Positions 41,101 through 50,274 of a stretch of 64,000 bases of DNA are shown here, in pieces. Position numbers and translations under genes: made by a program. The notes under the pieces are model-generated. The model was not told where the DNA came from and made no database searches. It saw nothing but the letters and a program-made list of their open reading frames with translations. Where the stretch lies: contig NZ_JAEULY010000015.1 of the NCBI RefSeq assembly GCF_016793595.1, positions 248,001-312,000 of the forward strand, in the 5' to 3' direction. Within the stretch, counting starts at the first letter, position 1. The number at the start of each line of letters is the position of its first letter. Source of the DNA: Phreatobacter sp. Its GTDB lineage: Bacteria; Pseudomonadota; Alphaproteobacteria; Rhizobiales; Phreatobacteraceae.

Positions 41101-42474
41101 ATGCCGTTCCGTGCCAATGCCGGCCGGACCACCTATGCCTTCGCGGACCTGAAGGACCTCATGGCCAAGGCCTCGCCGCCTCGGTCGGGCGATCAGCTCG
41201 CCGGTATCGCCGCAGCAACGATGGAGGAATGCGTCGCGGCGAAGATGGTGCTGGCCGACCTGCCGCTGAAGGCGATCCTCGCCGAACCGCTGATCCCCTA
41301 CGAGGCCGACGAGGTGACGCGCCTCATCCTCGACAGCCATGACATCGGCGCTTTCGCGGCCGTGGCGCATCTGACCGTCGGCGAATTCCGCGACTGGCTG
41401 CTGTCGGAGGCCGCGACGACCGGCGCGCTCGCGGCGCTGGCGCCCGGCATCACGCCGGAAATGGCGGCGGCCGTCTCCAAGCTGATGCGCAACCAGGACC
41501 TGATCCTCGCCGCGCGGAAATGCGAGGTCGTCACCCGCTTCCGCAACACGATCGGCCGGAAAGGCACCATGGCCGTCCGGCTCCAGCCGAACCACCCGAC
41601 CGACGATGCCGCCGGCATCGCCGCCTCCATCGTCGATGGGCTGATGTACGGGGCGGGAGACGCCACGATCGGCATCAACCCCGCCTCGGATTCGCTCCCC
41701 GGCATCGGCGACCTGCTCAAGCTGATCGACGCGATCATCCAGCGTCACGAAATCCCGACCCAGGGCTGCATCCTCACGCACGTCACCTCGTCAATCCAGC
41801 TGATCGAGCGCGGCGCGCCGGTCGATCTCGTGTTCCAGTCGGTGGCTGGCACGCAGAAGGCGAACGAAGCCTTCGGCATCTCGCTGTCGGTGCTGAAGGA
41901 GGGGCTCGACGCGGCCCGCTCGCTGAAGCGCGGCACGGTCGGCGACAACGTCATGTATTTCGAGACGGGCCAAGGTTCGGCCCTGTCGGCGGAAGCCCAT
42001 CACGGCATCGATCAGCAGACACTGGAGGCGCGCGCCTATGCGGTCGCCCGGGCCTTCTCGCCGCTGCTCGTCAACACGGTCGTCGGCTTCATCGGCCCGG
42101 AATATCTCTACGACGGCAAGCAGATCATCCGGGCGGGGCTGGAGGACCATTTCTGCGGCAAGCTGATGGGCGTGCCGCTTGGCTGCGACGTCTGCTACAC
42201 CAACCACGCCGAGGCCGATCAGGACGACATGGACACGCTGCTCACCTGCCTCGCGGCGGCCGGCGTCTCCTACATCATGGGCGTGCCGGGCGCGGATGAC
42301 GTGATGCTCAACTACCAGTCGACCTCGTTCCACGACGCGCTCTATGTGCGCGAGGCTTTCGGCCTGAAACGCGCGCCGGAATTCGAGGGCTGGCTTCAGC
42401 GCATGGGCATCGCGGATGCGGAAGGCCGCCTGAGGCCACCCGATCCCGGCCATCGGCTGATCGCGGCGGAATAG
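41101..42474 (+). CDS. eutB: Ethanolamine ammonia-lyase large subunit
   Basis: Catalytic TIM-barrel subunit, 457 residues, of the adenosylcobalamin-dependent enzyme that splits ethanolamine into acetaldehyde and ammonia. Family blocks include TFAFADLKDL-like YAFADLKDLMAKASPPRSGD at the N-terminus, RLQPNHPTDDAAGIAASIVDG in the middle and GVPLGCDVCYTNHAEADQ-DDMD near 355-375. It is followed after 3 bp by eutC. No other eut genes, microcompartment proteins or visible cobalamin riboswitch are present. Confidence 0.96.
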   Translation: MPFRANAGRTTYAFADLKDLMAKASPPRSGDQLAGIAAATMEECVAAKMVLADLPLKAILAEPLIPYEADEVTRLILDSHDIGAFAAVAHLTVGEFRDWLLSEAATTGALAALAPGITPEMAAAVSKLMRNQDLILAARKCEVVTRFRNTIGRKGTMAVRLQPNHPTDDAAGIAASIVDGLMYGAGDATIGINPASDSLPGIGDLLKLIDAIIQRHEIPTQGCILTHVTSSIQLIERGAPVDLVFQSVAGTQKANEAFGISLSVLKEGLDAARSLKRGTVGDNVMYFETGQGSALSAEAHHGIDQQTLEARAYAVARAFSPLLVNTVVGFIGPEYLYDGKQIIRAGLEDHFCGKLMGVPLGCDVCYTNHAEADQDDMDTLLTCLAAAGVSYIMGVPGADDVMLNYQSTSFHDALYVREAFGLKRAPEFEGWLQRMGIADAEGRLRPPDPGHRLIAAE

Positions 42475-42477
42475 GCC

Positions 42478-43269
42478 ATGGCCCAGCCGCCCGACCGCAA
42501 CCCCGCCGATCCCTGGCGGCATCTCACGGCGGCGACGCCCGCGCGCATCGCGCTGGGACGGGCCGGCGGCTCGCTGCCGACGCGCGAGGTGCTGCGCTTT
42601 GCCCTGGCGCACGCACGGGCGCGCGATGCCGTTCACGCCGATTTCGACAGCCGGACGCTCGCGGATATGCTGCGCGCGGAGGGGCTCGTCACGGTTGACG
42701 CGACGAGCCGGGCGGCGGATCGCGCCGCCTATCTGCGCCGACCGGACTGGGGGCGTGACCTGTCGGAGGCCTCGCGTGCGGTGCTGAAGCCCGATGGCGC
42801 AGCCGGCGAACTCGTCGTCGCGGTGGCGGACGGCCTGTCGGCAACGGCGGTCGAGGCCCATGCCGTGCCGCTGGTGAAAGCCCTGCGCCCGCTCCTGGAA
42901 AAGATGGGCATTCCGCTCAGTTCGGCCGTCATCGCCACCGGCGCGCGCGTCGCGCTTGGCGATGCCATCGGCCAGGCGCTTGGCGCGCAGGCGGTTCTGG
43001 TGCTGATCGGCGAGCGACCGGGCCTCTCCTCCCCAGACAGCCTCGGCGCCTATCTCACCTTCGACGCACGCCCGGGCCGGATGGATTCGGAGCGCAACTG
43101 CGTCTCGAACATCCGACCCGAGGGGCTGCCCGTGGAGGCCGCCGCCCTCAGGCTCGGCTGGCTGATCGGCGAGGCTTTCCGCAGGAGGCTGACCGGAGTG
43201 GCACTGAAGGACGAGAGCGAGGCTCTGCCGGCAGCCCCAGCAGACCCGTCGCTATCGCCTCACGGATAG
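42478..43269 (+). CDS. eutC: Ethanolamine ammonia-lyase small subunit
   Basis: Small subunit of 263 residues that completes the cobalamin-binding site. It begins with the family's [24 protein letters not shown] stretch (about 11-34) and contains [14 protein letters not shown] (near 116-129) and [18 protein letters not shown] (near 178-195). The C-terminal [23 protein letters not shown] is conserved. The gene end overlaps the convergent pdxH end by 10 bp. Confidence 0.96.
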   Translation: MAQPPDRNPADPWRHLTAATPARIALGRAGGSLPTREVLRFALAHARARDAVHADFDSRTLADMLRAEGLVTVDATSRAADRAAYLRRPDWGRDLSEASRAVLKPDGAAGELVVAVADGLSATAVEAHAVPLVKALRPLLEKMGIPLSSAVIATGARVALGDAIGQALGAQAVLVLIGERPGLSSPDSLGAYLTFDARPGRMDSERNCVSNIRPEGLPVEAAALRLGWLIGEAFRRRLTGVALKDESEALPAAPADPSLSPHG

Positions 43270-43877
43270 AGCCGGCTCTTCGCCGCCCACGGCCCTTCCG
43301 GCCTGTCCCGACGGAACTGCACGCGGTCGTGCAGGCGGAACGGCCGGTCGTGCCAGAACTCGATGGAGACGGGCAGGATGCGGAAGCCGGTCCAGTGCGC
43401 CGGACGCGGCACCTCGCCGATGGCGTATTTCGCCGTGTAGGTCGCCACCGCCTTTTCCAGCGCGAAGCGGCTTTCCAGCGGCCGCGACTGCTGGCTCGCC
43501 CAGGCGCCGATGCGGCTGCCGCGCGGGCGCGTCGCGAAATATTCGTCGGCCTCGGCGTCGGTGACACGCTCGACCGGCCCGCGCACCCGCACCTGCCGGC
43601 GCAGCGACTTCCAGTGGAATACGGCGGCCGCCTTGCCCTGCCCGATCAGCTCGGTGCCCTTGGCGCTCTCGGTGTTGGTGTAGAAGACGAAACCCCTGAC
43701 ATCGACGCCCTTCAGGAGCACCATCCGCACGTTCGGCAGACCATCGCCATCGACGGTGGCGAGCGCCATCGCGGTCGGGTCGTTCGGCTCCGACGCGGTG
43801 GCGTCGGCCAGCCACCGGTCGAACAGGACGAAGGGCTCGTCGATTTGCGTAAAATCGTCCTGATCCGAACCGGACAT
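43260..43877 (-). CDS. pdxH: Pyridoxamine 5'-phosphate oxidase
   Basis: FMN flavoenzyme of 205 residues that oxidises pyridoxine or pyridoxamine 5'-phosphate to pyridoxal 5'-phosphate. Recognisable blocks are [22 protein letters not shown] (about 38-59), [29 protein letters not shown] and the C-terminal [13 protein letters not shown] with basic PLP-binding residues. The start at 43877 fits the family; longer in-frame readings lack similarity. It converges on eutC with a 10-bp overlap and diverges from the lipoprotein gene. Confidence 0.95.
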   Translation of the reverse strand: MSGSDQDDFTQIDEPFVLFDRWLADATASEPNDPTAMALATVDGDGLPNVRMVLLKGVDVRGFVFYTNTESAKGTELIGQGKAAAVFHWKSLRRQVRVRGPVERVTDAEADEYFATRPRGSRIGAWASQQSRPLESRFALEKAVATYTAKYAIGEVPRPAHWTGFRILPVSIEFWHDRPFRLHDRVQFRRDRPEGPWAAKSRLYP

Positions 43878-43936
43878 TAACCAACTCCGATGTTGAGTGT
43901 CTCCAGAGCCATCAAAAGCTCGGGAGTTGCAGGCGT

Positions 43937-44509
43937 ATGGGTGAAACGGCAGGCGTCCGCCGCATCTATAGCGAAAGCGCGGGGGGCAGCCCATGCCCGC
44001 CCGCCGACGTTCGCCCATGCGGCCGCCGCAGGGCGCGCCTCGCCACCGTTCTCGCCGGCTTCCTCGGCCTTCAGGGCTGCGCCATGACGCTGCCCTCCCT
44101 CTGGGAACGCACCAATACGACACCCCCCGGCACCGCGCAGATGGCGGCGCAGGCCACCGACCCCGTGACCACCGGCTCGGTTCGCCGGCCCCCGGCAGCG
44201 AGCGAAGCGCCCGCCGCGCAGGGCGGTCTGCCGATCCCGCAGGCCGACTGGGACGCCGCCAAGGCGAAGCTGATGGAGGCTCTCGCCGACCGCGCCGACA
44301 CGCCGAGCCTGCCGTGGGACAATCCGCAGAGCGGCATGAGCGGCACGGTGACCGCGATGCAGCGCGCCAGCGGCACGAACGGCCAGACCTGCCGCGACTT
44401 CCTCGGCAGCGCCATCAAGGACGGCAAGGAGGTCTGGTTCGACGGCCGCGCCTGCCGTACGGTCGGCCCCTGGGCCGTCGTGGAACTGCGTCCCTGGCGG
44501 CGGACCTGA
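43937..44509 (+). CDS. RT0821/Lpp0805-like surface lipoprotein
   Basis: Probable outer-membrane lipoprotein of up to 190 residues. A hydrophobic segment ends in the lipobox LQGC (cysteine near residue 48), but the region before it is unusually long and arginine-rich. The true start may therefore be a later non-ATG codon. The C-terminal domain [14 protein letters not shown] followed by GQTCRDF and [14 protein letters not shown] resembles the 17-kDa/RT0821 surface antigen family. Function unknown. Confidence 0.7.
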   Translation: MGETAGVRRIYSESAGGSPCPPADVRPCGRRRARLATVLAGFLGLQGCAMTLPSLWERTNTTPPGTAQMAAQATDPVTTGSVRRPPAASEAPAAQGGLPIPQADWDAAKAKLMEALADRADTPSLPWDNPQSGMSGTVTAMQRASGTNGQTCRDFLGSAIKDGKEVWFDGRACRTVGPWAVVELRPWRRT

Positions 44510-44632
44510 CAGGCGTCCGGCTTCGCGGCTTCGCGAACTTGTGAAGCTGGCGGAAGCTACCCACATTGCAGGGCAGCAAATCCATTCCCACGGCCGGCCG
44601 CATGCCCGCGCGCCGGCTTTTCAAGGACCACC

Positions 44633-45637
44633 ATGGCACGCGATCCCTACGACGTGATCGGCGTCGCGCGCTCGGCCAGCGCCGACGAGATCAAGAAGGC
44701 CTTCCGCAAGAAGGCGAAACAGCTGCACCCGGACGCCAATGCGAACGATCCGAAAGCCCAGGACCGCTTCGCGGAACTGAACAATGCCTACGAACTGCTG
44801 TCGGATGCCGACAAGCGCAAGAGTTTCGACCGCGGCGAGATTGATGCCGAGGGCAAGCCGCGCTTCACCGGCTTCGAGGGCTTCTCGCGCGGCCGGCCGG
44901 GCGCCGGTCCGCAGGCCGGACCCTCCGGCGAAACCATTTTCGAGAGCTTCTCGTTCGGACCGGACGGCTTCCGCCGCTCGACCAACCGGCCCGGTGGCGG
45001 CCAGGCCGGCCCGCCGCCGATGGACGATTTCTTCGACATCCTCTCCGGCATGACCGGCGGGCGGGCGGGCCGCGCCGGCCCCGATCCGTTCGAGCCTGGT
45101 CCGCCGCCCCGCGCCGGCGGCGAGGACATCACGCTGACCATCAAGGTGCCGTTCCTCGACGCCGCCCGTGGCTCGACCCAGCGCGTCGTGCTGCCGACCG
45201 GCGAGGCCGTCGACGTGAAGGTTCCGCCCGGCACGCGCGAGGGGCACCGCATGCGCCTGCGGGGCAAGGGCAAGCCGGGCAGCCTCGGCCGCCCGCAGGG
45301 CGACGCCTATGTCGTGGTGTCGGTGGAGCCGCATTCCGCCTTCAAGGCCGAGGGCCGGAACCTGACGCTTGATCTGCCGGTTGCGCTGGACGAGGCGATC
45401 CTCGGCGGCAAGGTGCGCGCGCCGACCCTCGACGGCGAGGTGGAGCTGACGCTCCCCGCCATGACCTCGTCGGGCAAGACCTTCCGCCTGCGCGGCAAGG
45501 GCCTGCCCGTTGAAGGCAATCCGGGCGATCTCTACGTGACCGTGCGAATCGTGCTGCCGGAAGCAAGTCCCGATCTCGAGGGCTTCGCGCGCGTCCTGAA
45601 GGACCGTCGCAAGACCAATCCCCGCGAGGGACTCTAG
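44633..45637 (+). CDS. DnaJ C-terminal domain-containing protein (CbpA-like co-chaperone)
   Basis: J-domain co-chaperone of 334 residues. The J domain (1-66) has the HPD motif at 32-34, needed to stimulate the DnaK ATPase. A Gly/Phe-Pro-rich linker (about 80-165) follows, then a DnaJ C-terminal substrate-binding domain. The zinc-finger repeats of classical DnaJ are absent, so this is a type II (CbpA-like) protein. DnaK is not in the window. Confidence 0.93.
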   Translation: MARDPYDVIGVARSASADEIKKAFRKKAKQLHPDANANDPKAQDRFAELNNAYELLSDADKRKSFDRGEIDAEGKPRFTGFEGFSRGRPGAGPQAGPSGETIFESFSFGPDGFRRSTNRPGGGQAGPPPMDDFFDILSGMTGGRAGRAGPDPFEPGPPPRAGGEDITLTIKVPFLDAARGSTQRVVLPTGEAVDVKVPPGTREGHRMRLRGKGKPGSLGRPQGDAYVVVSVEPHSAFKAEGRNLTLDLPVALDEAILGGKVRAPTLDGEVELTLPAMTSSGKTFRLRGKGLPVEGNPGDLYVTVRIVLPEASPDLEGFARVLKDRRKTNPREGL

Positions 45638-45655
45638 GTCCGGCCGCCATCCCCC

Positions 45656-46294
45656 ATGATTCAGCTCGACCACCTCTCCGTCGTCGCGCCAAGTCTTGTC
45701 GAAGGCGTCGCGCATGTGCGCGGCTGTCTCGGCCTCGACGTGCCATTCGGCCAGCGGCACCTCACCATGGGCACGCATAATCACCTGATTCAGCTCGGCG
45801 GTTCCGTCTATCTGGAAATCATCGCGCTCGACCCTTCAGGCGCGCAGCCGCCGCACCGCCGCTGGTTCGGCCTCGACGACGGGGCGCAGGTTCGCGCCGA
45901 CTGGGACGCCGGCCGCCGGCTCAAGGGCTGGGTCGCGCGGACCGATGCCATCGATGCCGTGCTGGCAGGCCGCGAATCGACCTTCGGGCGAAAAGTGGCG
46001 CTGCCACACGACACACCGGCCTTCGATTTCGCCATTCCCCACGACGGCTCGCTGCCGCTGGGAGGCGCCGCGCCCTCGATCATCGACCGCCGGGGCCAGC
46101 CGCGATCCATGGCGACCATCGCCGACCTCGGCGCGCGACTGGTCTCCTTCACGCTGGAATACCCGGATTCCGCCCGTATCGACGCTCTCCATCGCGAACT
46201 CGGCGCGATCGGCGCCCCTGTCGTGCGCGCAGGAGCCCGGTCGCGCTACATCGCGCGGATCGAGACCGCCGGCGGCATCAGGGAGCTGACCTGA
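45656..46294 (+). CDS. VOC family protein (glyoxalase-like domain)
   Basis: A 212-residue protein starting IQLDHLSVVAPSL, the first beta strand of a vicinal-oxygen-chelate fold. HLTMGTHNHLIQLGGSVYLEIIAL lies at about 36-59. It resembles the Glyoxalase_3 group, whose functions are mostly unknown. The histidine and glutamate positions could bind a divalent metal. It follows the DnaJ-like gene after 18 bp on the same strand. Confidence 0.85.
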   Translation: MIQLDHLSVVAPSLVEGVAHVRGCLGLDVPFGQRHLTMGTHNHLIQLGGSVYLEIIALDPSGAQPPHRRWFGLDDGAQVRADWDAGRRLKGWVARTDAIDAVLAGRESTFGRKVALPHDTPAFDFAIPHDGSLPLGGAAPSIIDRRGQPRSMATIADLGARLVSFTLEYPDSARIDALHRELGAIGAPVVRAGARSRYIARIETAGGIRELT

Positions 46295-46394
46295 CGGCAG
46301 CGCCGCTTTCCGGGCCTCTCGCCTTGCACCGCAGCGCCCGCAATGGCATAGGGTCCGGCTGATTTTCAGTCAAAAACGCCGGGCGAGGAACGAC

Positions 46395-47207
46395 ATGGCG
46401 GGCATCATGCAGGGCAAGCGCGGCCTCATCATGGGGGTGGCGAACAACCGCTCCATCGCCTGGGGTATCGCCAAGGCCTGCGCCGACCAGGGCGCCGAGC
46501 TCGCCTTCACCTATCAGGGCGATGCGCTGGAGAAGCGCGTGCGGCCGCTGGCGGCCGAGGTTGGCGGCCATGTCGTCGGCCATTGCGACGTGACCGACGC
46601 GGCGACCATCGATGCTGTCTTCGCGGAAACGTCGAAAGTGTTCGGCGGCAAGCTCGATTTCGTGCTGCATGCCATCGCCTTTTCCGACAAGGACGAGCTG
46701 ACCGGCCGCTATGTCGACACGACCGAGGGCAATTTCTCGAAGTCGCTGCTGATCTCCTGCTATTCCTTCACGGCCATCGCCCAGCGCGCCGAGAAGCTGA
46801 TGACGGATGGCGGTTCGCTGCTGACGCTGACCTATTACGGCGCCGAAAAGTGGATGCCCCACTACAACGTCATGGGCGTCGCGAAAGCAGCGCTTGAAGC
46901 GAGCGTGCGCTACATGGCGGCCGACCTCGGCGAGAAGAACATCCGCGTCAATGCCATCTCGGCCGGCCCGATCAAGACGCTGGCGGCCTCCGGGATCGGC
47001 GACTTCCGCTACATCCTCAAGTGGAACGAGTACAACGCGCCGCTGCGCCGCACCGTGACCATCGAGGAGGTCGGCGATTCCGGCATGTATTTCCTGTCGG
47101 ACCTGTCGCGCGGCGTGACCGGCGAGATTCACCACGTCGACGCCGGCTACAATGTCGTCGGCATGAAGAACCCCTACGCGCCGGACATGAGCGTCGCGAA
47201 GGAGTGA
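46395..47207 (+). CDS. fabI: Enoyl-[acyl-carrier-protein] reductase (NADH)
   Basis: Fatty acid elongation cycle reductase, 270 residues, the target of triclosan in many bacteria. Features are the N-terminal GKRGLIMGVANNRSIAWGIA cofactor region (7-26), HAIAFSDKDEL (about 92-102) and the catalytic YxxxxxxK: Y157 and K164 in PHYNVMGVAKAAL. The C-terminus has VDAGYNVVGM. FabI-like proteins can be duplicated in this order; whether this is the main copy is not known. Confidence 0.94.
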   Translation: MAGIMQGKRGLIMGVANNRSIAWGIAKACADQGAELAFTYQGDALEKRVRPLAAEVGGHVVGHCDVTDAATIDAVFAETSKVFGGKLDFVLHAIAFSDKDELTGRYVDTTEGNFSKSLLISCYSFTAIAQRAEKLMTDGGSLLTLTYYGAEKWMPHYNVMGVAKAALEASVRYMAADLGEKNIRVNAISAGPIKTLAASGIGDFRYILKWNEYNAPLRRTVTIEEVGDSGMYFLSDLSRGVTGEIHHVDAGYNVVGMKNPYAPDMSVAKE

Positions 47208-47253
47208 GGGACCCAGGCCGGCTGGGAGACTCGGTGAATAGCCGGAACCTCAT

Positions 47254-47332
47254 CATCATGGCCGGGCCATCCACGACCTGGGCAGGGCAATGAAGGAATT
47301 CGTGGATGCCCGGACCAAGCCCGGGCATGATG
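47254..47332 (+). repeat. Intergenic palindromic repeat, copy E (internally shortened)
   Basis: It reads CATGGCCGGGCCATCCACGA at its left end, contains GGAATTCGTGGATGCCCGG and ends CCCGGGCATGATG. Compared with copies A and D it has lost about 10 bp from the left hairpin loop. It lies between fabI and the convergent NTF2-like gene. Confidence 0.75.
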
Positions 47333-47379
47333 GGTAGCTTTGCGCCCTTCCAAATCTGTGCCGCCCGCCCGCACGGGCC

Positions 47380-47739
47380 TCACGTCGCGTAGAAGAACCG
47401 CTCGCTCGCGATCTTGCCGCCCTTCACCTGATAGACGCCGATCTCGTCCATCTTCAGCCGCTCGCCGGTTTCCTTGCGGGTAAAGTCATAGGTGAAGCGG
47501 ACGCAGAAACTGTCGCCGTTGACATAAGGCCCCTCGACCGCGGCGCTGTGGACTTCGTGGCTGGTCACCCACCACTCGCCCTTCTGGCGCAGTGCCTCCT
47601 TGCCGCGCATCTCGGCCATCGGGCCGTCCATCGCCTCGTAGCTGACGATGTCGTCGGCATTGTACCTGGCGGCGGCCTCGTGGTCCTTGCCCACCTTCAG
47701 CAGCGCCACGAAATCACTGGCTATATTCTGCGTCGTCAT
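47380..47739 (-). CDS. Nuclear transport factor 2 (SnoaL)-like protein
   Basis: A 119-residue cone-shaped alpha+beta-barrel protein of the NTF2-like superfamily. The N-terminal helix (DFVALLKVGKDHEAAARY), the EAMDGPMAEMRGKEAL region and the C-terminal DEIGVYQVKGGKIASERFFY fit SnoaL-like folds. Members can be isomerases, hydrolases or ligand carriers; no substrate is predictable. The start at 47739 (MTTQNIASDF) is preferred over upstream in-frame codons. Confidence 0.83.
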   Translation of the reverse strand: MTTQNIASDFVALLKVGKDHEAAARYNADDIVSYEAMDGPMAEMRGKEALRQKGEWWVTSHEVHSAAVEGPYVNGDSFCVRFTYDFTRKETGERLKMDEIGVYQVKGGKIASERFFYAT

Positions 47740-47947
47740 GGCGTCTCTCCTCAGCGGCTCGAATGGCGGCGCACCTTGTCGGGCGGCTACCCGAAGCGTG
47801 TCAGCAGACCGGCAGGATGCTTGCCGGCATTGCGGTCTTGACCCATCCGACTTTCGTGACGCCATTCCCCGCTTGATCGCTTCGCGCGGGCGCTGCACCA
47901 TCGCCGCCACAGGCCACAACGGCCATGCTCGCAGGGGAGCGCAGGCA

Positions 47948-49051
47948 ATGACGCTGAAGACCTTCGGACGATGGAAGATGCTGGCCGTGGCGGCGGTGGC
48001 CGCCGCCGGCGCGGCGGCGGGCCTCGGCTACGCCTACGCGCAGGAGAAGCTGAAGATCGGCTTCGTCTATGTCGGCCCGGTCGGCGACCACGGCTGGACC
48101 TACCAGCACGATGTCGGCCGGCAGGCCATCGAGCGCCAGTTCGGCAACCGGGTGGAGACGACCTTCGTCGAGAAGGTGGCCGAGGGGCCGGATGCCGAGC
48201 GCGTCATCGAACAGCTCGCACGCACCGGCCACCGCCTGATCTTCACGACCTCGTTCGGCTTCATGGACCCGACCGAGCGCGTCGCCCGCCGCCATCCGAA
48301 CGTGCGCTTCGAGCACGCCACCGGCTACAAGCGCTCGGCTAATCTCGCCACCTATGCCGGCCGCTTCTACGAGGGCCGCTACATCCTCGGCCAGATCGCC
48401 GCGCGCCTCTCCAAGACGGGCACCGTCGGCTATATCGGCTCCTTCGCCATCCCCGAGGTGGTGTCCGGCATCAACGCCTTCATGCTGGGCGCTCAGTCGA
48501 TCCGGCCGGACATCAAGATCAAGATCGTCTGGGTGAACTCCTGGTACGATCCCGGCAAGGAGGCGGACGCCGCCAAGGCGCTGGCCGACCAGGGCGCGGA
48601 CATCCTGTCCCAGCACACGGATTCGCCGGCCGCCATGCAGATCGCCGAGCAGCGCGGCATCCTCGCCTTCGGGCAGGATTCCGACATGATCCGCTTCGGC
48701 CCGAAGGCGCAGCTGACCTCGATCGTCAACGACTGGGTGCCCTACTACACCCAGCGCGTGCAGGCGATGCTGGACGGCAAGTGGACCTCCGGCGACACCT
48801 GGGGCGGCCTCAATACCGGCCTCGTCCACATGGCGCCCTATACCAACATGCCGGCCGACGTGAAGGCCATGGCGGAAGCGACGGAGGCCGCGATCAAGGC
48901 GGGCACGCTGCATCCGTTCCGTTGTCCCGTGGTGCGGCAGGACGGAACGACCGTGCCCTGCGAGGGCAATGGCACGCTGTCCGACCCGCAGATCCTCGGC
49001 ATGAACTTCTACATCCGCGGCATCGACGAGCGGGTGCCGGCGGCGAACTGA
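47948..49051 (+). CDS. BMP family ABC transporter substrate-binding protein (orphan)
   Basis: Periplasmic binding protein of 367 residues. An N-terminal signal peptide (about 1-31, ending AYAQ) precedes a basic-membrane-protein (BMP/PnrA) domain starting [43 protein letters not shown] and [22 protein letters not shown] follow in the middle. BMP proteins commonly bind nucleosides or purines. No permease or ATPase gene is adjacent, so its transporter must be elsewhere. Confidence 0.9.
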   Translation: MTLKTFGRWKMLAVAAVAAAGAAAGLGYAYAQEKLKIGFVYVGPVGDHGWTYQHDVGRQAIERQFGNRVETTFVEKVAEGPDAERVIEQLARTGHRLIFTTSFGFMDPTERVARRHPNVRFEHATGYKRSANLATYAGRFYEGRYILGQIAARLSKTGTVGYIGSFAIPEVVSGINAFMLGAQSIRPDIKIKIVWVNSWYDPGKEADAAKALADQGADILSQHTDSPAAMQIAEQRGILAFGQDSDMIRFGPKAQLTSIVNDWVPYYTQRVQAMLDGKWTSGDTWGGLNTGLVHMAPYTNMPADVKAMAEATEAAIKAGTLHPFRCPVVRQDGTTVPCEGNGTLSDPQILGMNFYIRGIDERVPAAN

Positions 49052-49142
49052 CGGGACCGTTGCCTCCGCGGCGCGCAATCGTCTAAACCGCAGTCCTCAA
49101 TGGCCCGCCGCCTCCCGCGGCGGGCTTATCCGTCTGCCGCCC

Positions 49143-50270
49143 ATGACCGCCATTCCCACCCTCTCCTCGTTCCGCCGCATCGTCGTGAAGGTCGGCTCGT
49201 CGCTGCTTGTCGACGGCGAGAAGGGCGCGCTGAAACAGGCGTGGCTGGATACGCTCGGCGAGGACATCGCCCGCCACGCCGCGCGCGGGGCCGACATCCT
49301 GGTCGTCTCGTCCGGCGCCATCGCGCTCGGCCGCACCATCCTGAAACTGCCGAAGGGGCCGCTTGGCCTCGAACAGAGCCAGGCGGCGGCCTCCGTCGGC
49401 CAGATCGCGCTGGCGCGCGCGTGGTCCGAAGTGCTTGGCCGCCATGGCATCGTCGCCGGCCAGATCCTCGTGACCCTTAACGACACCGAGGAGCGCCGCC
49501 GCTACCTCAACGCCCGCAACACCGTCGAGACGCTGTTCGCCGTGCGCGCCGTGCCGGTGGTCAACGAGAACGACACGGTGGCGACCGACGAAATCCGCTA
49601 CGGCGACAATGACCGGCTGGCGGCGCGTGTCGCGACCATGGTCGGCGCCGACTGCCTCGTCCTGCTCTCCGACATTGACGGGCTCTATACGGCGCCGCCG
49701 CAGAAGGACCCGGCCGCGACGCTGATCCCGGTCGTGCCGCGCATCACCGCCGAGATCGAGGCCATGGCCGGGGGAGCCGCCTCGGAGACCTCGCGCGGCG
49801 GCATGACCACCAAGGTCGAGGCCGGCAAGATCGCGACCACCGGCGGCACGGCCATGGTCATCGCCTCCGGCAAGCACGAGGCTCCGCTCGCGCGCATCGA
49901 GGGCGGTGGCCCCTGCACCTGGTTTCTGGCACCCGCGAGCCCGGTCACGTCACGCAAGAAGTGGATCGCCGGCTCGCTGGAGCCGCGCGGCGTGCTCTGG
50001 CTCGATGCCGGCGCGGTCGACGCCCTGCGCAAGGGGCGCAGCCTCCTCCCCGCAGGCGTGAAGAAGGTCGATGGCGTGTTCGAGCGCGGCGACGCCGTGA
50101 TCGTGCGCGGTCCGGACGGAGCTGAGGTCGGCCGCGGCCTCGTCGCCTTCGACGCGGTCGCCGCCGTGCAGATCATGGGCCGCAACTCGCAGGCCGTGGA
50201 GGCTGTGCTCGGCTACAAGGGCCGCACCGAGATGATCCACCGCGACGACCTGGCGCTGGCGGCGGAGTAA
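49143..50270 (+). CDS. proB: Glutamate 5-kinase
   Basis: First enzyme of proline synthesis, 375 residues; it phosphorylates glutamate with ATP. The amino acid kinase domain (1-260) has [11 protein letters not shown] (10-20), [24 protein letters not shown] and [12 protein letters not shown]-terminal PUA domain covers about 275-375. In many relatives proB follows obgE and precedes proA; here neither is present. It converges on rpoN with only 4 bp between the stops. Confidence 0.97.
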   Translation: MTAIPTLSSFRRIVVKVGSSLLVDGEKGALKQAWLDTLGEDIARHAARGADILVVSSGAIALGRTILKLPKGPLGLEQSQAAASVGQIALARAWSEVLGRHGIVAGQILVTLNDTEERRRYLNARNTVETLFAVRAVPVVNENDTVATDEIRYGDNDRLAARVATMVGADCLVLLSDIDGLYTAPPQKDPAATLIPVVPRITAEIEAMAGGAASETSRGGMTTKVEAGKIATTGGTAMVIASGKHEAPLARIEGGGPCTWFLAPASPVTSRKKWIAGSLEPRGVLWLDAGAVDALRKGRSLLPAGVKKVDGVFERGDAVIVRGPDGAEVGRGLVAFDAVAAVQIMGRNSQAVEAVLGYKGRTEMIHRDDLALAAE

Positions 50271-50274
50271 CAGC

